Positions 1 through 7,637 of a stretch of DNA of 15,638 nt are shown piece after piece. Source of the DNA: CAZVXI01 sp964631295 (GTDB taxonomy: Bacteria; Planctomycetota; Phycisphaerae; Phycisphaerales; SM1A02); the NCBI GenBank assembly GCA_964631295.1, contig CAZVXI010000065.1, forward strand, positions 1 to 15,638, given 5' to 3'. The first letter of the stretch is position 1, and every line of letters starts with the position of its first letter. The notes beneath the pieces are model-generated. The model saw nothing but the letters and a program-made list of their open reading frames with translations, ran no database searches and was not told where the DNA came from. Made by a program: the position numbers and the translations under genes.

Positions 1-179
1 GCCGTGATCGAGTGCACGCAGGCATCACAGTGCATACCCCCGACGTGAAAGCGGTATTCACGGACAACTCCCGCGGCTTCAGTCGTTGTGCCAGCGGACG
101 ATGCCGAGTCTTCACGCGCGCACGCCAGCGGGAGCATGCTCAGGGCAAGAAACAGGGTCGCAGTCATGGCCATTCTCAT
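1..179 (-). CDS. Exported HMA-domain (heavy-metal binding) protein, N-terminal part only
   Basis: The reading frame starts with ATG at 179 and runs off the left edge after 59 codons. Residues 1-20 form a signal peptide with a hydrophobic stretch ending LSMLPLAC. Cys20 could be lipidated, although Pro at -3 is not a standard lipobox residue; cleavage after ACA by signal peptidase I is the alternative. A Ser/Thr/Ala-rich linker follows, then FHVGGMHCDACVHSIT (residues 44-59), the start of a heavy-metal-associated domain with the M-x-C-x-x-C metal site (Cys51, Cys54). HMA domains bind soft metals such as Cu+ and pass them between partners; placing one outside the cytoplasm suggests periplasmic metal scavenging or delivery. 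It follows the DUF1501 gene by 43 bp on the same strand, so it may be the last gene of that operon. Two other in-frame ATGs (173, 167) are possible starts, and no convincing Shine-Dalgarno was seen. Confidence 0.72.
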   Translation of the reverse strand, partial: MRMAMTATLFLALSMLPLACAREDSASSAGTTTEAAGVVREYRFHVGGMHCDACVHSIT

Positions 180-222
180 GGCGGACTATAGGACCCCTGC
201 GCTCCGTACTGTCGCTGCTGCT

Positions 223-1545
223 TCACGCTCTGAGCACGTTGGCAGCCCTATAATCCCCGCCCAGGATCTCCTTCGCATTCGCGCCCATCCACGAGCCAAG
301 CACGGCCGAGTAGATGCTTCGGAAATCGACGTTGAACTTGAGATCGCCCTGGTCGAGATCGGTCAGTGAGGGGTGATTGCCGAGCAGTCCCGGCTTGACC
401 ATGTCGCCCATGAAATACATCGGTGCGGCCGTCCCGTGGTCGGTTCCTCCCGATGCGTTCTGACCAACACGCCTGCCGAACTCACTGAACACCATCGTCA
501 TGACGCGTTTGTTGTTGCCCTGGGCTTTCATGTCCTTGTAGAACGCATTGAGCGAATCACCAACCTGGCGAAGCAGGTTTGTGTGCCCGCCGACCTGATT
601 CGCGTGCGTATCAAAGCCGCCCAGCGAAACGTAGTACACGCGCGTCGGCATTTCGTCGCGAATCATCGCGCCGACGATCTGGAGTTGGTTCGAGAGATTC
701 CCGCCCGGGTACCGCACGAGCGGCTGTTTGGAGACTGCCGCGCGAATGCGATCGGAACTGACTTGTGCATCAAGTGCCGTGCGCATGAGGAAGCCGAGTT
801 GGCTGTCGGGGTCGACCGCATCGAGCTTGCCGCTGCGCGTGATGTTCTCGTAAGGATCATCGAGCGCATCGTGCAGGTCTTTGCCGAGCCATCGGAACAG
901 CTCTGCAGATTCAAAACTCACCGGCTTCTGTGTCTGCCCGATCATGGCGAGCGGCGCGGCGCGGCCGATGGCAATGCCCGCTTCCGGTTCGGGCGTGCCG
1001 TTGCAGGTGTTGTCGAAGTAGCGACCGATCCAGCCATTCCCATTGCCGCTCGTATCCGCGGTATGCCAGATGTCCATCGACGCGAAGTGCGAGCGGTTCG
1101 GGTTCGGGTAGCCGACGCCTTGCACGATTGATGCAGCGCCCTCATCGAGCAGTTCCTTGAACCCGGACATGGCCGGGTTGAGCCCGATGCCGCGAACACC
1201 ATCGATTTCCAGAGCGCCCGGCGTTTGCTGCGTGCCGCGACTTGGATCAGGGATCGCGATGGACGGCCGTGAGTTGTAGTACGCGCGATCACCGAACGGC
1301 ACGACGGTGTTCAAGCCGTCGTTGCCACCGCCAAGTTGCACGACGACGAGAACGCGGTCCTCCGGCACGCCGGCCTGGCTGGTCGTCATCGATCCGAGCG
1401 GGCGCATGATGCCCATCGCCGAGTTCTGAATGAACCACGGTACCGTTGCAGTCATCGAGGCGAGGGTGACGCCTTGCTGCAGGAACATGCGTCGAGTGTA
1501 AGCGTTATTGTTGTTGTTGCTGTTGTTGTTCGGATCGCAGGTCAT
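223..1545 (-). CDS. DUF1501 family protein, Tat-exported
   Basis: 440 residues, full length for the DUF1501 family, which is related to the alkaline phosphatase/sulfatase superfamily and abundant in planctomycetes; its biochemical role is not established. A twin-arginine signal lies at residues 16-24 (YTRRMFLQQ) followed by a hydrophobic stretch to about 45, so the protein is probably exported folded. Family motifs visible are VVVQLGGGNDGLNT (67-80), SLGGFDTHANQ (307-317), SEFGRR (354-359) and GGTDHG (366-371), the last two resembling metal-site motifs of the superfamily. The start ATG at 1545 is preceded by GAGGGA about 5 nt upstream. Before the Tat motif, residues 6-14 are almost all Asn, which is unusual for a signal n-region. 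It lies 48 bp downstream of the DUF1800 gene, the standard pairing for these families, so the two are likely co-transcribed and act together. Confidence 0.93.
   Translation of the reverse strand: MTCDPNNNSNNNNNAYTRRMFLQQGVTLASMTATVPWFIQNSAMGIMRPLGSMTTSQAGVPEDRVLVVVQLGGGNDGLNTVVPFGDRAYYNSRPSIAIPDPSRGTQQTPGALEIDGVRGIGLNPAMSGFKELLDEGAASIVQGVGYPNPNRSHFASMDIWHTADTSGNGNGWIGRYFDNTCNGTPEPEAGIAIGRAAPLAMIGQTQKPVSFESAELFRWLGKDLHDALDDPYENITRSGKLDAVDPDSQLGFLMRTALDAQVSSDRIRAAVSKQPLVRYPGGNLSNQLQIVGAMIRDEMPTRVYYVSLGGFDTHANQVGGHTNLLRQVGDSLNAFYKDMKAQGNNKRVMTMVFSEFGRRVGQNASGGTDHGTAAPMYFMGDMVKPGLLGNHPSLTDLDQGDLKFNVDFRSIYSAVLGSWMGANAKEILGGDYRAANVLRA
1504..1530 (-). repeat. AAC-type triplet repeat coding for an Asn run in the DUF1501 signal
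   Basis: Nine codons in a row (seven AAC, one AAT, one AGC on the coding strand) encode eight Asn and one Ser immediately before the Tat twin-arginine motif. Repeat-unit gain or loss would keep the frame, so the signal n-region could vary in length without inactivating the gene. Confidence 0.85.
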
Positions 1546-1593
1546 GTCATTCCCTCAGTGCGCCTTGCTGAGGCGTGGCGCAGGTGCGGCAAA

Positions 1594-3108
1594 TCAGCAA
1601 AGTTGGTATTCAGGCATCGCGGTGATCAGCGACAGCAGGCCGATGAGCACATTGTTGTTGAATCGCCCGCCACCGGTGTTCTCGACGAACTCCAGCAGCG
1701 CATCGACGCGCTTGGCGTATGGTTCATGGCCGAGATTGAATCGAAGCAGATACACGATCGCGTCGCGCGGGTTGGGCGAGCCATCCGCGGTCAGGTGTTC
1801 GATCAGATGCGTCGCATCATATGCCGAGCCATCAGCATCCCATGGGTATGCGTCCGGTCGTCGGCCAGTGAGCAGATAGATCAACGTATTCTGTCGAACG
1901 AAGAGCGTGCTGGTGTTGATCCATGCCCGCCCGCCATCCCAACCCTTCACAGAAGGCGGGAAGAAGAGGTTCTGTCCCATCAGATCGGACGCGCTGAGCA
2001 GTGCTGAAAGCGAACGCGACGGCACTCGCATCGAGCGAATCGCTTGCACGATCAACTGGACCGGGCTCTTGATCTGGCTCGCGACGTTCATGTCGCTGTA
2101 GAAGTGTTCCGAGCGGAACAGCGCCTTGAGCACCGGCTTGAGGTCATAGTTCTCACGACGGAACTGCTTCGCGAGCGCGATGATGAAGCGCTGCTGATCC
2201 GACTGCGGATCCCCCGGGGCGTCATTCACAAAGTACCGGTACAGCTTCCAGCAGATGTATTCACTGCAGACCGGTCTTGAGAGAATAATGTCGACGAAGT
2301 CATCACCATCAAACCGGCCGGATTTGCCGAGAATGCGCTTCGCGCCGTTGTCGTGCTGTTGCTGCCGGAAAATGAACGAATCATCTTCGAAGCTGTACCC
2401 GGTCAGCGCGCGGGCACCTTCTTTGATGTCGCGCTCGGTGTAATCGTTGCCCTCACCAAGCGTAAACAACTCCATCAACTCGCGAGCGAGGTTCTCGTTG
2501 GGCTTTGCTTTGAAGCTGCGCTGGTTGTCGAGGTAGGCGATCATCGCCGGGTCGCGGATAATGCCATGGGTCAGTTCGCCAAAGTTTCCAACCGCGTTGG
2601 CTCGGAAAAACTGGTTCTGCAGGAACATGTGATAGCTGTTCTCGTTCTTGCGATATCCGGTTGCGAAGTGCCCGTGCCAGAACAGCGTCATCTTCTCTTC
2701 GAGCGGCCTCGGAGTTTCGATCATGCGCTTCATCCACCAGCGTTGGATTTCCCCCATTTGCCGGCGATCTGCACCCTGGGCCGCCTGTCGTCGTCGTCGG
2801 TACGCTTCGAGCGCTGCCTCGTTGCCCGTGCGGCGCGCGATCCGAACTTCACGCCGCTCTTCAGGCGTAAGCGGACGCATGATGTCGCGATCAAACTCGC
2901 TCCCCGAGACGGGCTCTCCTGAGACCTTCTCAAAGTCCACGATGTAATCGACTGCATCATGCAGCCCCATGTTGGCAACCGCGCGAACCTGGCTCGGCGT
3001 TCCGCCAAAGCCGGCTCGATTCAGCAGGTGCTGGGCTTTCCAATAGTCGAAGGAATCGGCCCGCAGTTCTCGGAGTGTGCTGCTGCCAGTGGTGGGCATC
3101 ACGTTCAT
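1594..3108 (-). CDS. DUF1800 domain protein, partner of DUF1501
   Basis: 504 residues from ATG 3108, matching the usual DUF1800 length of about 500. The open frame continues upstream to 3579, but that part runs across the intergenic region and antisense to the next gene and has no family similarity. ATG 3108 has GGAAAGGA (3117-3124) at good spacing, which fixes the start. Family motifs are clear: HLLNRAGFGG (27-36), FWHGHFATG (143-151), NENLARELMELFTLGEG (204-220), DIKEGARALTG (227-237) and VKGWDGGRAWINTST (387-401). DUF1800 proteins have no settled function; in planctomycetes they are regularly encoded next to a DUF1501 gene, and a joint role at the cell envelope is the common inference. No signal peptide is visible, so export, if any, might depend on the Tat-carrying DUF1501 partner. 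First gene of a probable three-gene unit, divergent from the gene at 3385. Confidence 0.92.
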   Translation of the reverse strand: MNVMPTTGSSTLRELRADSFDYWKAQHLLNRAGFGGTPSQVRAVANMGLHDAVDYIVDFEKVSGEPVSGSEFDRDIMRPLTPEERREVRIARRTGNEAALEAYRRRRQAAQGADRRQMGEIQRWWMKRMIETPRPLEEKMTLFWHGHFATGYRKNENSYHMFLQNQFFRANAVGNFGELTHGIIRDPAMIAYLDNQRSFKAKPNENLARELMELFTLGEGNDYTERDIKEGARALTGYSFEDDSFIFRQQQHDNGAKRILGKSGRFDGDDFVDIILSRPVCSEYICWKLYRYFVNDAPGDPQSDQQRFIIALAKQFRRENYDLKPVLKALFRSEHFYSDMNVASQIKSPVQLIVQAIRSMRVPSRSLSALLSASDLMGQNLFFPPSVKGWDGGRAWINTSTLFVRQNTLIYLLTGRRPDAYPWDADGSAYDATHLIEHLTADGSPNPRDAIVYLLRFNLGHEPYAKRVDALLEFVENTGGGRFNNNVLIGLLSLITAMPEYQLC

Positions 3109-3116
3109 CAGACGCG

Positions 3117-3124
3117 TCCTTTCC
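3117..3124 (-). promoter_or_regulatory. Ribosome binding site deciding the DUF1800 start
   Basis: GGAAAGGA on the minus strand ends 8 nt before ATG 3108. It supports this start over the much longer open frame upstream. Confidence 0.65.
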
Positions 3125-3253
3125 GAACAAACGGCGTCCGGGCGCATTTTACTGGACGTCGCCGAACACCGAACCGGGCAGAAACCGAATGCCCAGCGTT
3201 GCCACAGAAGTCTACGAGACTGTGCATCGGAACATCCCCTGCATAAGCCAAAA

Positions 3254-3274
3254 TGAACCGGGAAAATCGGTTCA
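3254..3274. repeat. Perfect inverted repeat in the divergent DUF1800 / exported-protein intergenic region
   Basis: TGAACCG, a 7-nt spacer, then CGGTTCA. It lies about mid-way in the 276-bp region between two divergent starts (3108 and 3385), where a regulator site or a leader hairpin could sit. Two weaker 5-bp stems lie nearby (3176-3194 and 3293-3306). No T-run follows, so it is not an intrinsic terminator. I see no small gene here. Confidence 0.4.
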
Positions 3275-3384
3275 GCCCTGGTTCTTGCCCCACTCAGGCG
3301 ACTGAGCAACGAACGCCACGTCTCGGGGATTCGTCGCAATAGATGCCGGTTGGTATCCGTTCGACCATGTGAAGTGAGGCTCCC

Positions 3385-5013
3385 ATGAACTTTGTCGGAC
3401 GATCTGCCCAGGCCGCCGTGTGCTTTCTTCTGATATCCGTGCTCAGCGCAGACGTCGTTGCACAAACGCGCAGGAACCAGCAGCCGGTGGACCGGCGAAC
3501 ACGGGTAAATCTGGGTTTGTGGGGCGCGATGCACGATCGCCACGCGGATCAGTTTGCCATCTGGCTCGACCTTTCTCACGACCAGGAAACAGCGATGCGG
3601 GCGGCACTCGACGCCTACATCCGCCGGTTCAACAGCTCAACCGAATCGCTTCATGAGCGCGTCGAAGTCGCCTGGAGAACGTACGACCAGTCGCATGGCG
3701 AGATGCAGCCGCATGAAGCCGAGGCAGCTCTCAACAATGTGATTGCAGCGGTTGGCGCGTTTCAAGAAGCGGCGCGGGCCGAAGATGATCGCTTCTTTGC
3801 GGAGGTTCGCACACTCTTGTCCGCCGACCAACTCCCACGCTGGCGGAGGTTGCCGCTCAGGCGGCATCGGGTGGCCGGGCTGGGTGGTGGGGGGCGGCTC
3901 CATGAGGCGGAACTCGATCTGATGAAGATGATTCGCATCGAGACCGATCGCGAGCGTCGTGAATACTCAGGCAACCCACCTGCCTTCGTGACCGTCTCAT
4001 CGGATGAGTTCGACACGCTTGTCGCGGCGATGGACGTATACGAGCCAATGTTGATCGTGGCTCGTGAGAACAACAAGCGCGCGTATCGTCGTGTTTTGCC
4101 GGAACTGTTGCAAGCGACTGAACTGGGACGTCGGGGCATGGATCGTGGCCTGTCGCAGACAGAACGCGAGCAACTGCAGGCGTCCCGTCGGGAGGTCGCC
4201 GAAGTGTGGGGGCGCGGCCACATCCATACCTCGTACGAACTGGAACGACTCAATCGTCGTGGCCTCGAGTTGTTCATGCAGCATCTTCCCCCAGCGAAAG
4301 CGGCAGAACTTGAGCACACCTATCTCGTGTCGGCCTATCCGAACATCTACGAAGATCCGACCGCGCTCATCGATTTACTGGAAACCACGCTGAACCTGTC
4401 AACGCTGAGCAAGGAGCAGCACGATGAGCTTGTCGCCATCCGTGATGCCTACAACGCCGCCTATCGCTCGCTCTCACGGAAGATGGCCAAGACCGAACGC
4501 GATGAACGCAATGTGATGTTCACCAACCCGGTTGACGAATGGGACCAGAGATTCCGTTTGACGATTGAGCGCTCTGATCTTGGCTTTGAGCGAGAAGCGC
4601 TCGCCACAAGCACAATCGAGCGGGTGTTGCAGACAATTACCACTGAGCAGTCTGCAGCGGTCCTGCGCGATCTCTGGGTTGCTGAAACACACCGGCTGCA
4701 TGCGCATCGCGCCGATCGGCGAAGCCGTCGTCGGTGGGAGCCGCAGCAGGTCGTCACCGCCAACTTGCTTCGTGTTCTGAACGCCAGTGGGCTGCGTGAA
4801 GATGTGTTCGTCGCGTATGAGCGATTGATTGCAACTGAAGCGCTCGACGCTGGCGATACCGAAATCGTGTTGCAATTGCCGGACTGGCAATACGCCGACG
4901 TCGAGCCAGTTCGGTACTGGCATGACGAGCAGCGTGTGGAGCACGCCCGTCTGCTGGAGGCCGAGGCAAAAGCAGAAATCGAGCCCGCGCCGAATGCTCC
5001 GATAGAAAAGTGA
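3385..5013 (+). CDS. Large exported helical protein with two CpxP/Spy-like units
   Basis: 542 residues. The start ATG has GTGAGG about 7 nt upstream. Residues 1-27 are a Sec signal peptide (hydrophobic VCFLLISVLSADVVA, predicted cleavage after VVA or VVAQ). The rest is almost entirely helical and rich in Arg, Glu and Ala. Two regions look alike. Unit 1 opens with LDLSHDQ (61-67) and closes with LLSADQLPRW (144-153). Unit 2 opens with LNLSTLSKEQ (336-345) and closes with a TITTEQ motif (417-422). A helix followed by L-[ST]-x-x-Q and a nearby Trp recalls the LTxxQ motif of periplasmic CpxP/Spy/ZraP-type proteins, which act as chaperones or metal-stress proteins. This resemblance is by eye and the family is not proven. 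The C-terminus is acidic and Ala/Pro-rich. The gene is probably monocistronic, convergent with copA. Confidence 0.8.
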   Translation: MNFVGRSAQAAVCFLLISVLSADVVAQTRRNQQPVDRRTRVNLGLWGAMHDRHADQFAIWLDLSHDQETAMRAALDAYIRRFNSSTESLHERVEVAWRTYDQSHGEMQPHEAEAALNNVIAAVGAFQEAARAEDDRFFAEVRTLLSADQLPRWRRLPLRRHRVAGLGGGGRLHEAELDLMKMIRIETDRERREYSGNPPAFVTVSSDEFDTLVAAMDVYEPMLIVARENNKRAYRRVLPELLQATELGRRGMDRGLSQTEREQLQASRREVAEVWGRGHIHTSYELERLNRRGLELFMQHLPPAKAAELEHTYLVSAYPNIYEDPTALIDLLETTLNLSTLSKEQHDELVAIRDAYNAAYRSLSRKMAKTERDERNVMFTNPVDEWDQRFRLTIERSDLGFEREALATSTIERVLQTITTEQSAAVLRDLWVAETHRLHAHRADRRSRRRWEPQQVVTANLLRVLNASGLREDVFVAYERLIATEALDAGDTEIVLQLPDWQYADVEPVRYWHDEQRVEHARLLEAEAKAEIEPAPNAPIEK

Positions 5014-5131
5014 CCGCCATCACTCACGATGTGTGAGAGTCCCATGGCCTTTGCTGCTCAGTGCCCGTGCCGGCCACTGCGCGCCATTTCACAGGCAGAG
5101 CTTGCGTGCCCGCGAGGAGGTGTCTTTAAGC

Positions 5132-5200
5132 ATGATGGATGGCCGAACCGTTCACCATGTCGAGATCACAAGCCTGACATACCCCGAGGCGGTCCAATGA
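5132..5200 (+). CDS. Possible 22-residue small ORF with a strong ribosome binding site
   Basis: Two consecutive ATGs (5132, 5135) sit 11-14 nt after GAGGAGG (5114-5120), the best-looking Shine-Dalgarno in this 259-bp gap between the converging 3385-5013 gene and copA. The frame reads MMDGRTVHHVEITSLTYPEA then two residues and a TGA at 5198. No family is recognised. It could be a small protein, a decayed 5' end of a lost gene, or chance. The frame continues open after the TGA but runs antisense into the copA 3' end, so a read-through product is unlikely. Confidence 0.2.
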   Translation: MMDGRTVHHVEITSLTYPEAVQ

Positions 5201-5231
5201 GTGTTGCTCGAGCCATGGCAGCCGCATGTTT

Positions 5232-5259
5232 CCGCTTGTCGGCCAAGAACGGACAGCGG
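5232..5259 (-). terminator. Hairpin just downstream of copA, possible terminator
   Basis: Read on the minus strand, CCGCTGTC pairs with GACAAGCGG through a single bulged A, with an 11-nt loop, starting 13 nt after the copA stop. There is no U-run after it, so termination would have to be Rho-dependent or the hairpin may only protect the 3' end. Confidence 0.3.
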
Positions 5260-5272
5260 CTCTGATTCTGGC

Positions 5273-7543
5273 TTACGCGCGCCGTGCCGTTGTCGCGAGT
5301 TTGCGTTTCAATCGCAAGGCGTTGCCGACGACCGAGATATCGGAAAGCCCCATCGCAGCAGCTGCCCAAAGTGGGCCGTATTCGCCCAGCAGGCCGAAAG
5401 CTGCCAGCGGAATCGCCGTGGCGTTGTAAATGAACGCGAGGAATAAGTTCTGGCGAATTGTGCGCAGCGTGTGTCGCGCGATCACGATCACCCGCGGCAC
5501 GGATTCGAGGTAATCGTTGAGTACGACCACATCCGCGGACTCCATGGCGATGTTGGTCCCACTGCTCATGGCGATGCCCACGTCAGCCGCTGCAAGTGCG
5601 GCCGCGTCGTTGATGCCATCGCCCACCATGGCGATGGTGCCAGTCGAGCCATCGCCGCGCGTCCGCTGTTCGACAAGTCGCCGAACGTACGTGAGCTTCT
5701 CCTGTGGCGATGTCTCGGCCTCCAGATCATGTGCGCTCAGGCCAAGTTCGGTGCCCACCGCTTCGACGGTTTCATGGCGATCGCCCGACAACAGCGTGAT
5801 GGACAGGCCAAGGTCCTCTAGCGCGCGGATGGTGATTGCAGCATCGTCGCGCACAACATCTGCAATGTGCAATCTGGCGATCGTCTCATCATTCACGATC
5901 ACGCGACATGATGCCGCCTCATCGCGGAGCACTTCAACATTTGCATCACCAACAAGCCCGCGCACACCCTTGCCCGGCAGAGCCTCAAACAGATCGACCG
6001 ATGCCGTCTCGATGCCACGTGCCTCTGCCGCCTCGACAATCGCGAGCGCAACCGGATGTTCGCTCGGCTTCTCGACGGTTGCCGCGAGTTTGAGTATGTC
6101 ATCCTCATCCCAGGCGTCGTCGAGAATGTCAATCGTTTCCAATTGCGGGCGACCAGCTGTGAGCGTGCCTGTCTTGTCGAAGATGATGTGCCCGATTCGG
6201 GCCGCAGCTTCGAGGACGGATGCGTTCTTCACAAGCAGCCCGCTGCGGCTCGCTTCCCCCGTGCCGACCATCACGGCAATCGGCGTGGCAAGCCCGAGCG
6301 CGCACGGGCACGAGATAATCAAGACCGTAACAGCGGCTATCACACCGGTTGCCGGGTCGCCCGCCACCAGCCACCACCCAAGTACAGTTGCAAGCGCAAT
6401 CGACATAACTGACGGCACGAAGATCGAACAGACATGATCGGCAACCCGTTGAATCCTGGCTTTGCTCGACTGCGCATCATTGACAAGCTCAGCAATTCGC
6501 GCGACGGTTGTGCTGGTGCCGTCCACCGTCGCCCGCACGATGAGTCGTCCAGTCGTGTTCATGGAGCCAGCGACAACGGAATCACCTTTGCAGCGGCTGA
6601 CTGGGATCGGTTCGCCTGTCACGAGGGACTCATCAACCTCCGACTCGCCGCGTTCGACTGCGCCATCTACCGCGATACGGGATCCGGGACGAATTAGTAA
6701 CAGGTCACCCGGCACGATGGAGGCGACAGGAACTGTCACTCCGGCGTCGGAATCGACAGAATCAAGTTGTTCCGCTGACTCGGGCTGCAGGTTGAGCAAA
6801 TCCCGAACAGCCGAGTTGGCGCGATTGCTTGCCCGCGCCTCAAGCCAATGGCCCAGGGAGATGATGCCGAGCAGTGCTGCGACTTCGCCGAAGTACAGTG
6901 GCTGCTCAATCGGGCTGCCGAACAGTCGGCTTGCGAAGATGACGGTCGAGAATGCGTATGCCGCGCTCGCCCCGAGCGCGATGAGCGTGTCCATGTTTGT
7001 TGAGCCGTGCTTCGCGGCTTTGAAGGCGGACGAATAGAAGCCGCCACCTGCAAAGATCAGCGCCGCCGTGGACGCAGTGAGCAAGACCCATGGCACCCAC
7101 GGGCCTTCGAGCCCGACTGCTGGGCCGAGCCAGTGCAGCAGGGCCATCGGCACCCAGAGGGAGATGGCCACAATTGCCCGCCGCCGCCATTGATGCTCGT
7201 GTTGCTGCTGCTTTTGCTCGAACTGCCTGCGAGCTTCGACAACCGATGCTCCGCCATCAAGCGGCTCAGCATCAAAGCCGGCACGGCGGATGGTCTCAAC
7301 GACCTCATCGTTCTCCAGGTCCTCTCCGCTGACGATCGCCCTCCCGAGCGCGTAACTGACGGATGCCGATTTCACGTTGTCGGACTTGCTGACCGCTCGC
7401 TCGACAGAAGACGCACAGCCGGCGCAGGTCATGCCGCTCACGCGGAAAGTCAGGCGGCTTTGCGGGGCGTCGGGCTGTCCATTCTGTGATTCTGTACGGG
7501 TCACGCCCAATGATAGGACAGCGGCGAGCCAACCAAATCGCAT
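5273..7543 (-). CDS. copA: Cu+-type P1B ATPase (copper-exporting), with an unusual TM8 residue
   Basis: 756 residues. The expected order is complete: one N-terminal HMA domain with GMTCAGC (37-43), membrane helices from about 123, actuator motif VTGEPIPV (308-315), the metal-site motif SCPCALG (411-417), phosphorylation motif DKTGT (456-460, Asp456), nucleotide-binding SEHPVA (494-499) and PGKGV (523-527), hinge GDGIND (641-646), and YN in TM7 (706-707). CPC plus YN indicate Cu+ (P1B-1) specificity: ATP-driven export of Cu+ from the cytoplasm. In TM8, however, Met731 is followed at +4 by Asp735, where P1B-1 pumps normally have Ser. Start choice is uncertain. ATG 7543 gives a short hydrophobic lead that looks odd ahead of a cytoplasmic HMA domain; GTG 7504 would remove 13 residues, but neither has a well-placed Shine-Dalgarno. 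Divergent from the gene at 7638; no clear CueR/MerR operator was found. Confidence 0.93.
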   Translation of the reverse strand: MRFGWLAAVLSLGVTRTESQNGQPDAPQSRLTFRVSGMTCAGCASSVERAVSKSDNVKSASVSYALGRAIVSGEDLENDEVVETIRRAGFDAEPLDGGASVVEARRQFEQKQQQHEHQWRRRAIVAISLWVPMALLHWLGPAVGLEGPWVPWVLLTASTAALIFAGGGFYSSAFKAAKHGSTNMDTLIALGASAAYAFSTVIFASRLFGSPIEQPLYFGEVAALLGIISLGHWLEARASNRANSAVRDLLNLQPESAEQLDSVDSDAGVTVPVASIVPGDLLLIRPGSRIAVDGAVERGESEVDESLVTGEPIPVSRCKGDSVVAGSMNTTGRLIVRATVDGTSTTVARIAELVNDAQSSKARIQRVADHVCSIFVPSVMSIALATVLGWWLVAGDPATGVIAAVTVLIISCPCALGLATPIAVMVGTGEASRSGLLVKNASVLEAAARIGHIIFDKTGTLTAGRPQLETIDILDDAWDEDDILKLAATVEKPSEHPVALAIVEAAEARGIETASVDLFEALPGKGVRGLVGDANVEVLRDEAASCRVIVNDETIARLHIADVVRDDAAITIRALEDLGLSITLLSGDRHETVEAVGTELGLSAHDLEAETSPQEKLTYVRRLVEQRTRGDGSTGTIAMVGDGINDAAALAAADVGIAMSSGTNIAMESADVVVLNDYLESVPRVIVIARHTLRTIRQNLFLAFIYNATAIPLAAFGLLGEYGPLWAAAAMGLSDISVVGNALRLKRKLATTARRA

Positions 7544-7597
7544 TGCTCACCGAGGTTGCCTTGCCCAGCGTCATCGGCGCGACGATAATTGACTCAG

Positions 7598-7626
7598 TTG
7601 AAGTTCACCCCGGCAGGGCCGATAAA
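7598..7626 (+). promoter_or_regulatory. Candidate sigma70-type promoter for the small exported gene and secA
   Basis: TTGAAG (7598-7603), a 17-bp spacer, then GATAAA (7621-7626): four of six matches in each hexamer at ideal spacing. Transcription would start near 7633, only about 5 nt before ATG 7638, which agrees with the lack of a Shine-Dalgarno there and implies an almost leaderless transcript. It lies in the 94-bp gap shared with divergent copA. Confidence 0.45.
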
Positions 7627-7637
7627 CAAGCAACGTC

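Noticed and set aside
373..1131. 252-residue open frame on the plus strand
   Set aside because: Antisense to the DUF1501 gene, whose protein has full family motifs. The plus-strand product has no recognisable domain, and long antisense frames are expected in GC-rich DNA.
3109..3579. N-terminal extension of the DUF1800 frame to 3579
   Set aside because: It runs through the divergent intergenic region and into the 3385 gene on the other strand, has no DUF1800 similarity, and ATG 3108 has a good ribosome binding site.
5024..5038. CTCAC-GATGT-GTGAG hairpin after the 3385-5013 gene
   Set aside because: Only five pairs and no T-run; too weak to call a terminator.
5029..5265. 78-residue plus-strand frame in the gap before copA
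   Set aside because: No ribosome binding site, a Cys/Arg-rich unstructured product and no recognisable family.
5517..6437. 306-residue open frame on the plus strand
   Set aside because: Antisense to copA across its catalytic domains; the product is Ser/Thr/Ala-rich low complexity, typical of a shadow frame.
7544..7637. Search for a copper-responsive (CueR/CopY-type) operator at the copA start
   Set aside because: No convincing dyad with the spacing of those regulators; only short GC-rich matches.
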